From an uncultured Xanthobacteraceae bacterium (GTDB taxonomy: Bacteria; Pseudomonadota; Alphaproteobacteria; Rhizobiales; Xanthobacteraceae), in contig CATPCO010000183.1 in the NCBI GenBank assembly GCA_955652925.1, positions 1 through 5,182 of the forward strand: DNA of 5,182 bases, read 5' to 3'. The notes beneath the pieces are model-generated. The model saw only the letters and a program-made list of their open reading frames with translations. It was not told where the DNA came from and did not search any database. Below are positions 1-5,182 of this stretch, piece after piece. The translations under genes and the position numbers were made by a program. Each line of letters starts with the position of its first letter. The first letter of the stretch is position 1.

Positions 1-2576
1 ATCGCGAGCGCCCGCCGATAGGCTGCGAGCGCGTCGGTCCAATTCTGCTCGGCGCGGCGCACGTCGCCGAGCTGGTTCAATGTTATGGCGAGGTCGCGCT
101 GGAGCAGCGGCAGCTGCGGAAATTCCTTGACCAGCGCCTGCATGATCGCAAGCGAGCGTTGCGCGGCATCGAGCGCGGCGGTGCGGTTTCCCTGGCTGAG
201 GAAAGCATCCGAAAGCTCGTTGAGCGACACCGATTCAAGCCGGCGCAGATCCGCCGTGGTACCAGCGCCTGCGAGCTGGCGCTGCAAGCCTTGCACGCGT
301 TCGAGAATGTTGTTGACGAGATCGACCGGCATGCCCGGGCGACTCTTGAACTCGCGGGCGAGATCAAACACCAGCGTCTCGGCCGTGCTGGTCGCGGCAG
401 TGAGCGCGGTCTGGGCACGTTCGCGCTGGACATTGGCAACGCGCCATTGCCATGCGGCGAGGCTTGCAAGCGAGAGCGCAAGCACGAGACCGGCGGCCGT
501 TGCCGCAAGAATACGGCGCTGGCGCCGGCGCTCCTTTTCGCGCCGGTGGGCGTCGGCCGCAAGCGAATCCGAGATGAAGGAGCGCATCTCGGCGGACAGG
601 TCCTCGCCGAAACGTTCAATCAGCTGGGCTGCGCCGGCAATCAGCGCGGGGGAAGTTGCGAGGAAATCGCCCTTCGCGGCAAGCGCGGCGCGCGACCATT
701 CCGCAACCATGGGCTCGAGCGTGTAACGCACGCGAATGAGCGCCGCGTTCTCCTTGATGATAGCGACCGCGGCCGGAACCGCCCGCAACAAGGCTTCGTG
801 CACGGGACGCACCAGCACCGTGCCGGCCGCCTCTTCCGTCGTAAGCAGCCGCTGCGCCACGAATTCATCAATCAATGCCGTGCGCGCACCGTCGCCGCGC
901 TCGAATGCATGGCGCGAGACGGGCGTAATGGTGAGCGCCTCCAGGCTGCCGTCGGGAGCGATCACCACGTCGCGAACAAAGGCGGTAATGAGCCGTGGCA
1001 GCGCCGCGAGCGCATTGCGGTCAAGCGTCGCCACCGCCTCCTCGGCGGTGCGCGCGACGGCCGCAGCCATTCCGGGATAATCCGCAAAGCGCAAGACGCC
1101 GTCCGCGCGTTGAGCTTCGGCGTCATAGAGCCGCTGCAACGTCATTTGCAGCAGCGGAAGGGCGTCCCCTCCTTTGGCATCGGCGACGAGAACTTCGGCG
1201 AGCGAGCGGCCTTGCGTGTCGCTCTCGTACGCAAGCGGCGGATGACAGGCCGCGACCGGACGGAGCACAATCTCTTCCAGCTCCGATGGCGACGGCGGGA
1301 GCAGATCCATGGTCGCGCCGTTGTTGTCGAGCAGCGCGAGGAAGGATTCGACCGCCTGAAATCGCCCGTAAGAGTCGCTGCGCAGCGCGGCGATGACGCA
1401 GGCCAGGTCGGCCGCGACCAGCTTGCGCAGCAGGCCAGCGAAAAGCTCGACCTGGGCGGGGTCCGCCTCGACGAACAAACGTTCGAGCTGATCAATGCCG
1501 AGCAGAAGTCTTGCCGGCCGCGACGCGTCGTAGCGCAGGCTCTGCCTGCGCGCGTCGGCCACGCGGGCGAGCGCGCTGCGAATGGGGGCGAGCGCGGCGC
1601 CTCCCGCGGCCACGAACAGTTCAGCCAAGGCAGCGTCATTGTTGAAATCGCCGGCACGCAATTCCACGCCGAGCGCCCGCTCGGCGAACAGCGCCTGCGC
1701 CAGCTGGGCGAGCGGCTCGGCGCCGGCAGGGATGATTGCAGTGCGCCACGCATCGATGTCGGGGATGACCCCGGGCGCGGTTACCCGCGGCACGATGCCG
1801 GCCCGCAGGAGCGACGATTTCCCCGATCCGCTTGCTCCGATCAGGAGCAGGAACGGCGCACTGCGCAGCTTGGCGGTGGCGCGCGCGATGGCGCTTTCGC
1901 GGCCGAAAAAGACCGGCGCATGGCCCGCATCGAAGGCCGCGAGGCCGCGAAACGGAGAGCCCTTGAGCGCGCGGTCCCACACCGGGCCTTGCGCGACCAC
2001 GCCGCGACGCTCGAGCCATTGCCGCAAACAGGCTTCGAGCTTGCGCTCGAAATCATCGACCTCGGTGAAGCTCTGATATCCGGCGGTGTTGTAGCCCTCT
2101 GCGCTTTCGGTCCAGCGCTTCCAGACCGATTGCAAGAGCTGATACTGCTCCATCTCCTCACCGGCGCGGTCGGCCCGCAGCAGCACATCGGCGGTCTTGC
2201 GGAAGAGATAAACGTCGGGAGTGCCGTTGTGCTTTCGGCTCACTTCGACCGCGGTCTCGAATTCGAGCACGGTGCCGCTCTCGTAGGCCGAGCCGTCGGC
2301 GCGTTGCCAGATGCCCGGATTGAGCTTGAGCCCCGCGCGCTTCCAGACAATGCACAGCACCATGTCGGTTGCCGACATGTTGTCGAGGGCAGCGTCGATT
2401 GCCTCCTGGAATGAATGCGCGGCGGTGTAGAAGGCGTCCTCCCAGCGCAGCACGTCGAGATGGACGCGGCCTTCAAGCTCGCCGTTGAGGCGGTCGGCGA
2501 GGAGCTTGACACGCGCGCGCTCCGCGGCGACGTCGGACGGCGAGGACACGAAAATGCGCAGCGTCTCTGCAGGCAC
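1..2576 (-). CDS. DUF4062-nSTAND1 NTPase with one TM helix and C-terminal TPRs (3' end outside window)
   Basis: An unbroken frame of 858 codons that continues past position 1. Residue numbers assume the GTG start at 2576. Residues 6-20 (LRIFVSSPSDVAAER) are a clear DUF4062 opening, and that domain runs to roughly residue 150. The STAND NTPase follows: the entry motif PFRGLAAF at 208 and FFGRE near 223, Walker A GASGSGKSS at 247-255 (Lys253), Walker B LLLGIDQLE with Asp362, and a sensor-like LRSDSYGRF with Arg399. A winged-helix region containing VRPVHEALLR comes next. A single hydrophobic helix lies at about 689-709, preceded by the basic run KERRRQRR. Two TPR-like units are visible (about 782-815 and 824-858), with more expected beyond the edge. 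nSTAND NTPases are switch ATPases of signalling and of bacterial and phage conflict. Here DUF4062 would be the likely signalling or effector end and the TPRs the sensor. The actual trigger and output are unknown. No frameshift or lost catalytic residue was seen. The domain calls are firm; an immune role is inference. Confidence 0.9.
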   Translation of the reverse strand, partial: MPAETLRIFVSSPSDVAAERARVKLLADRLNGELEGRVHLDVLRWEDAFYTAAHSFQEAIDAALDNMSATDMVLCIVWKRAGLKLNPGIWQRADGSAYESGTVLEFETAVEVSRKHNGTPDVYLFRKTADVLLRADRAGEEMEQYQLLQSVWKRWTESAEGYNTAGYQSFTEVDDFERKLEACLRQWLERRGVVAQGPVWDRALKGSPFRGLAAFDAGHAPVFFGRESAIARATAKLRSAPFLLLIGASGSGKSSLLRAGIVPRVTAPGVIPDIDAWRTAIIPAGAEPLAQLAQALFAERALGVELRAGDFNNDAALAELFVAAGGAALAPIRSALARVADARRQSLRYDASRPARLLLGIDQLERLFVEADPAQVELFAGLLRKLVAADLACVIAALRSDSYGRFQAVESFLALLDNNGATMDLLPPSPSELEEIVLRPVAACHPPLAYESDTQGRSLAEVLVADAKGGDALPLLQMTLQRLYDAEAQRADGVLRFADYPGMAAAVARTAEEAVATLDRNALAALPRLITAFVRDVVIAPDGSLEALTITPVSRHAFERGDGARTALIDEFVAQRLLTTEEAAGTVLVRPVHEALLRAVPAAVAIIKENAALIRVRYTLEPMVAEWSRAALAAKGDFLATSPALIAGAAQLIERFGEDLSAEMRSFISDSLAADAHRREKERRRQRRILAATAAGLVLALSLASLAAWQWRVANVQRERAQTALTAATSTAETLVFDLAREFKSRPGMPVDLVNNILERVQGLQRQLAGAGTTADLRRLESVSLNELSDAFLSQGNRTAALDAAQRSLAIMQALVKEFPQLPLLQRDLAITLNQLGDVRRAEQNWTDALAAYRRALA

Positions 2577-2601
2577 GGCTAATACTGCTGTCGTCTCTGC
2601 A
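2562..2601. repeat. 10-bp direct repeat straddling the STAND gene start
   Basis: CGTCTCTGCA occurs at 2562-2571 and again at 2592-2601, exactly 30 bp apart. The first copy lies within codons 2-5 of the STAND gene and the second lies 16-25 bases upstream of its GTG codon. In the STAND frame both copies read Ala-Glu-Thr. It may be a local duplication at the 5' end of the gene, or chance. No function can be assigned. Confidence 0.45.
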
Positions 2602-2630
2602 ATGGGGGCACAGCAGAACCACGCAACAGG

Positions 2631-2658
2631 CCTGCTCCCTCCCCCCTTGTGGCAGGGC
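2631..2658. repeat. Probable decayed CCCTCCCC...GTGG-type intergenic repeat
   Basis: The stretch CTCCCTCCCCCCTTGTGG (2635-2652) followed by CAGGGC resembles the CCCTCCCC/GGGGAGGG inverted repeats scattered through alphaproteobacterial intergenic regions. Those elements commonly give spurious peptides such as LLPPPLW, as seen here on the plus strand. The right arm is badly matched, so this would be a decayed or partial copy. The assignment rests on recalled appearance only. Confidence 0.35.
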
Positions 2659-2717
2659 AATCGCATATGACAAGCGTCCCGCAGACCCCGGACGGGAAGC
2701 ACATCGCGGTCGTGAAG

Positions 2718-2745
2718 CTTGTAGGGGCGGGTTTTAAACCCGCCC
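2718..2745 (+). repeat. Left terminal inverted repeat of the MITE-like element
   Basis: This 28-bp arm begins CTTGTAGG and ends in a palindrome GGGCGGGTTT-T-AAACCCGCCC. It matches the reverse complement of 2850-2877 except at the central base. Confidence 0.8.
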
Positions 2746-2849
2746 TTGTGCCCCAGGCTCGCTGCGAGAGAATTGCCGTCATCAGCTGCTCAATCGAAGT
2801 TCGTACGGCTACGCTCGGATCAACTTCATACACCGTGAATGCCGAACGA

Positions 2850-2877
2850 GGGCGGGTTTGAAACCCGCCCCTACAAG
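2850..2877 (-). repeat. Right terminal inverted repeat of the MITE-like element
   Basis: This 28-bp arm is the inverted partner of 2718-2745, with palindrome GGGCGGGTTT-G-AAACCCGCCC and outer end CCTACAAG. It lies 52 bases beyond the thrS stop codon and would be the first strong hairpin in a thrS transcript. Confidence 0.8.
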
Positions 2878-2929
2878 AACCACCAGCGTAGTGCCGCTTC
2901 ACGGCCTCGATTTTGATGAAATCCGTGCC

Positions 2930-4894
2930 TCACACTCGCACCGTTCCTTCTCTCGCTGCTTTCTTTGCCCGCCGCACGTCAGGCGCAACGGCCTCGGCGG
3001 CAAGCGCGTCGAGTGCGGCGTCGAGGGGGAGCACGCTCTGGCCTTCCTTGCCAAGGCGGCGGATTGACACGGTGGCGCCGGCCGCCTCCTTGCGGCCAAC
3101 GACGAGCAGCGCCGGAACCTTCGCGAGCGAATGCTCGCGCACCTTGTAATTGATCTTCTCGTTGCGCAGATCTTCCTCGACCCGCAAGCCTTTGCGTGCA
3201 GCGGCGGCCGCCACGACACGCGCGTAATCGTCCGCCTCATCCGTGATGGTGGCAATGACGGCCTGCAGGGGCGAGAGCCACAGCGGCAGGTGGCCGGCAT
3301 AGTGCTCGATCAAAATGCCCGTGAAGCGCTCGAGCGATCCGAACATGGCGCGGTGGAGCATCACCGGGGTGATCTTGTTCGAGTGCTCGTCGATGTAGAA
3401 CGCGCCGAGCCGTCCGGGCAGGTTGAGATCGACCTGCACGGTGCCGCATTGCCAGTCACGGCCGATGGCGTCGCGCAGCACATATTCGAGCTTCGGGCCA
3501 TAGAACGCGCCCTCGCCCTGGTTGAGCGTGTAGGGCCGTCCGGATGCCTTGAGCGCCGCCATCAGGGCGGCCTCGGCCTTGTCCCATACCGCGTCGTCGC
3601 CGATGCGCTGCGCCGGCCGGTCGGAGAATTTGATGGTGACGTCGGAGAAACCGAAGTCCTCATAGATCGACAAAATGAGATCGTTGATCTTGAGACTTTC
3701 CTCGGCGATCTGGCCCTCGGTGATGAAGACGTGCGCGTCGTCCTGGGTAAACGCGCGCACCCGCATGAGCCCGTGCAGCGCGCCGGATGGCTCGAAGCGA
3801 TGCACCTTGCCGAATTCGGCAATCTTGAGCGGCAGGTCGCGATAGGACTTGAGCCCGTTCTTGAAGATTTGAACGTGACCCGGGCAGTTCATCGGCTTGA
3901 TGACATAGACCCGATCGTCGTCGTCGCGGGGCTCGGTGAGGAACATCAGGTCGCGATATTTCTCCATGTGACCGGACGCGACCCAGAGCGAGGAATCCAT
4001 GAGCTGGGGCGAGTTCACCTCCACATAGCCCGCCGCTGCCTGCCGGCGGCGGATATAGCCTTCGAGGATCTGGAACAGTGTCCAGCCTTTCGGGTGCCAG
4101 AAGACCGAGCCCGGCGCTTCCTCCTGAAAATGGAAGAGATCCATTTCCCGGCCCAGCCGGCGGTGGTCACGCTTCTCCGCCTCCTCGATTTGCTTGAGAT
4201 AAGCCGCAAGCTGCTCGGGCTTGGCGAAGGCGGTGCCGTAGATGCGAGAGAGCATCTCGCGATTGGAATCGCCGCGCCAATAGGCGCCGGCGACTTTCAT
4301 CAGCTTGAAGGCGTTGCCGACCTTGCCGGTCGAGGTCATGTGCGGGCCGCGGCAGAGATCGAACCACTCACCTTGTTTGTAGATCTTGATCTCCTGGTCT
4401 TGCGCAATGGCATCGATCAGCTCGACCTTGAACAGCTCGCCCTTGTCGCGAAAGATGCGCCTGGCCTCCGTGCGCGACCAAACCTCCTTGGTGAACGGTT
4501 TGTCGCGCGCGATGATCTCGCGCATCTTGCTTTCGATGGCGGGAAAATCATCGGGCGTGAACGGCTGGTTGCGGAAGAAATCGTAGTAGAAGCCGTTCTC
4601 GATCACCGGGCCGATGGTGACCTGAGTGCCGGGCCAGAGCGTCTGCACGGCTTCCGCGAGCACATGCGCGGCATCATGACGGATGAGCTCGAGCGCGCGC
4701 GGGTCATCGCGGGTGAGAAATTCGATCTTTGCATCCCGCTCGATCGGGTCGGCGAGATCGGCGAGCCTGCCGTCGAGCGCCATGGCGACCGTGCGCCTGG
4801 CAAGCGAGGGCGAGATTGACCTGGCAATCTCGCTACCGGTGATGGCGCTGGGATATTCCCGGCGTGCGCCGTCGGGAAAGGTAAGCGCAACCAT
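2930..4894 (-). CDS. thrS: Threonyl-tRNA synthetase (ThrRS)
   Basis: Cytoplasmic class II synthetase that charges tRNA-Thr with threonine using ATP and hydrolyses mis-charged Ser-tRNA-Thr. At 654 residues it is full length (E. coli has 642). The N-terminal TGS domain covers about residues 1-62. The editing domain carries HDAAH (His73, His77) and CRGPH (Cys181, His185), equivalent to the E. coli editing-site residues. The catalytic core has MNCPGH with Cys337, HRFEPSGALHGLMR (motif 2), QDDAH with His388 and MLHRAMFGSLERF with His514. The three zinc ligands thus sit three residues later than E. coli Cys334, His385 and His511. The anticodon-binding domain occupies about residues 540-640 and includes DLRNEKINYKVREH. 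The ATG start is supported by AGGAG six bases upstream and by the TGS domain beginning at once. The stop is TGA at 2930-2932. The gene is intact and ordinary; the next gene downstream shows no functional tie to it. Confidence 0.98.
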   Translation of the reverse strand: MVALTFPDGARREYPSAITGSEIARSISPSLARRTVAMALDGRLADLADPIERDAKIEFLTRDDPRALELIRHDAAHVLAEAVQTLWPGTQVTIGPVIENGFYYDFFRNQPFTPDDFPAIESKMREIIARDKPFTKEVWSRTEARRIFRDKGELFKVELIDAIAQDQEIKIYKQGEWFDLCRGPHMTSTGKVGNAFKLMKVAGAYWRGDSNREMLSRIYGTAFAKPEQLAAYLKQIEEAEKRDHRRLGREMDLFHFQEEAPGSVFWHPKGWTLFQILEGYIRRRQAAAGYVEVNSPQLMDSSLWVASGHMEKYRDLMFLTEPRDDDDRVYVIKPMNCPGHVQIFKNGLKSYRDLPLKIAEFGKVHRFEPSGALHGLMRVRAFTQDDAHVFITEGQIAEESLKINDLILSIYEDFGFSDVTIKFSDRPAQRIGDDAVWDKAEAALMAALKASGRPYTLNQGEGAFYGPKLEYVLRDAIGRDWQCGTVQVDLNLPGRLGAFYIDEHSNKITPVMLHRAMFGSLERFTGILIEHYAGHLPLWLSPLQAVIATITDEADDYARVVAAAAARKGLRVEEDLRNEKINYKVREHSLAKVPALLVVGRKEAAGATVSIRRLGKEGQSVLPLDAALDALAAEAVAPDVRRAKKAAREGTVRV

Positions 4895-4900
4895 GCTCGT

Positions 4901-4905
4901 CTCCT
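4901..4905 (-). promoter_or_regulatory. Shine-Dalgarno sequence of thrS
   Basis: On the minus strand AGGAG lies six bases before the ATG at 4894-4892, a near-ideal sequence and spacing. It settles the thrS start. Confidence 0.85.
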
Positions 4906-4940
4906 GCTCACTCGCTGCCTACGAATGCAGGTAAGCGTCG

Positions 4941-4980
4941 CCGGACCGCGCAAGGGTAAGGGCCGGGCGCGCCGGTCCGG
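4941..4980 (-). promoter_or_regulatory. GC-rich hairpin in the thrS leader
   Basis: CCGGACCG at 4941-4948 pairs perfectly with CGGTCCGG at 4973-4980, leaving a 24-base loop. Three more G-C pairs can form if one base bulges. It lies 46-86 bases upstream of the thrS ATG and has no following T-run, so it is not an intrinsic terminator. Possible roles are translational control or leader stability. The loop contains no CGT anticodon mimic of the kind used in the E. coli thrS operator, so no homology to that control is claimed. Confidence 0.4.
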
Positions 4981-5004
4981 ATGGGGCGCCGTCAGCCGGC
5001 GCGA

Positions 5005-5031
5005 GTTATACACACGGCGGGTGGGGCGCAA
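5005..5031 (-). promoter_or_regulatory. Candidate sigma-70-type promoter for thrS
   Basis: On the minus strand TATAAC (5010-5005) matches the -10 consensus at five of six bases. TTGCGC (5031-5026) could serve as the -35, with a short 15-base spacer; shifting to CCTTGC (5033-5028) gives 17 bases. Transcription would start near 4998 and give a leader of about 105 bases that includes the 4941-4980 hairpin. In such GC-rich sequence TATAAC stands out, but the -35 match is poor. Confidence 0.35.
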
Positions 5032-5182
5032 GGTGGCGTCGGGCGCGCGCGAGCGCTGCCGCGCTAGTCCTCTAAATCCCGCCCGATAGCTACAATTCGA
5101 AGGTAAGGCGTTCAAATCTCTCAGGGTTCGTCCGTTGGGTTCGTTTTGGCAAAACCCCGAAACTGGTTGCACGATTGTCAAT
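5032..5182. other. Non-coding sequence upstream of thrS
   Basis: No gene is supported here. A minus-strand frame is open from 5181 through the leader and into thrS out of frame, but its predicted protein is Arg/Pro-rich, has no recognisable domain and lacks a good ribosome binding site. Small structures are present: GGGTTCGT occurs twice (5124-5131, 5137-5144), and GTTTTG-G-CAAAAC forms a 13-bp palindrome at 5143-5155. A TTGACA on the minus strand (5181-5176) has no matching -10 at proper spacing. No tRNA was recognised. Confidence 0.5.

Larger units (their letters stand above)
2718..2877. mobile_element. MITE/REP-like element, about 160 bp, with 28-bp terminal inverted repeats
   Basis: Positions 2718-2745 and 2850-2877 are inverted copies of each other, matching at 27 of 28 bases. 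Each terminus starts CTTGTAGG and contains a 21-bp palindrome (2725-2745 and 2850-2870) of arms GGGCGGGTTT and AAACCCGCCC around one central base. The single mismatch is at that central base (T in one, C in the other). The 104-bp interior has no transposase and no plausible gene. It includes smaller inverted repeats, such as GAAGTT/AACTTC at 2796-2801 and 2822-2827. No target-site duplication is visible at either boundary. Repeats of this GGGGCGGGTTT.AAACCCGCCCC type are common between bacterial genes and are presumably mobilised in trans. When transcribed, each palindrome would form a strong hairpin that could end or protect the thrS transcript, but no T-run follows. It could instead be two REP units placed head to head. 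Confidence 0.75.
2577..2929. other. Intergenic region between thrS and the STAND gene
   Basis: This 353-base gap holds a MITE/REP-like element (2718-2877) and a probable degenerate intergenic repeat (about 2631-2658). The STAND frame stays open upstream to a stop at 2790-2792 and includes an alternative ATG at 2664-2666, which would add 30 residues. That extension reads through the degenerate repeat and resembles no protein segment I know, so GTG 2574-2576 is preferred. It places DUF4062 five residues from the N-terminus, which is usual for the family. Neither start has a convincing Shine-Dalgarno sequence: GGGAC lies 9 bases before the ATG, and only weak purine tracts precede the GTG. No convincing promoter and no T-tailed terminator for thrS were found. 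Confidence 0.6.

Noticed and set aside
1142..1753. 203-codon minus-strand frame
   Set aside because: It overlaps the STAND gene in another frame and lacks any domain. The STAND frame is continuous through the whole interval.
159..2414. 751-codon open frame on the plus strand
   Set aside because: It is antisense to the STAND gene. Its translation is Arg/Gly/His-rich with no recognisable domain, whereas the minus frame gives DUF4062, Walker motifs and TPRs. High GC with codon-position bias keeps the antisense frame open.
2850..2870. Intrinsic terminator for thrS
   Set aside because: The hairpin is strong, but the sequence after it on the minus strand has no T-run, so classical rho-independent termination is not supported.
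2718..2877. CRISPR array
   Set aside because: There are only two copies, in inverted orientation and 104 bp apart, without regular spacers or cas genes.
2579..2902. 107-codon minus-strand frame across the intergenic region
   Set aside because: Most of it is translation of the two MITE termini and the element interior; peptides such as RAGLKPAPT are typical false translations of this repeat.
3131..4819. 562-codon open frame on the plus strand
   Set aside because: It is the antisense shadow of thrS, whose minus-strand frame is unambiguous by its catalytic, editing and zinc-binding residues.
4603..5181. 192-codon minus-strand frame overlapping the thrS start
   Set aside because: It runs out of frame through the first quarter of thrS, is Arg/Pro-rich with no domain, and has no convincing ribosome binding site.

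Overview
The window looks like chromosomal DNA of a GC-rich alphaproteobacterium, probably Hyphomicrobiales (the Bradyrhizobium/Xanthobacteraceae side). This rests on third-position GC bias, the style of the proteins and the kind of intergenic repeats. It is inferred from sequence character only and was not checked by a search. Everything that can be supported as coding lies on the minus strand.

Reading in the direction of transcription (high to low coordinates): a non-coding leader (about 5182-4895) holds a possible promoter and a GC-rich hairpin. It is followed by a complete threonyl-tRNA synthetase gene, thrS (4894-2930, 654 codons), with a good Shine-Dalgarno sequence and all expected editing, zinc and anticodon-binding elements. 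A 353-base gap (2929-2577) follows. It holds a 160-bp MITE/REP-like element with 28-bp terminal inverted repeats, and probably a decayed fragment of a second intergenic repeat.

The rest of the window (2576-1) is one long open frame that runs off the left edge: at least 858 codons encoding a DUF4062 - nSTAND1 NTPase - winged-helix - single transmembrane helix - TPR protein. This is an NLR-like, conflict- or signalling-type STAND ATPase, and it is the item of most interest. It does not appear as an ordinary closed ORF because its stop lies outside the window, and the frame is masked by a very long antisense ORF (159-2414, + strand).

thrS is a housekeeping gene. The STAND gene is accessory in character and is separated from thrS by mobile-type repeats, so I see no functional link between them. 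Charges around the single transmembrane helix suggest the NTPase faces the cytoplasm and the TPR part faces the periplasm.
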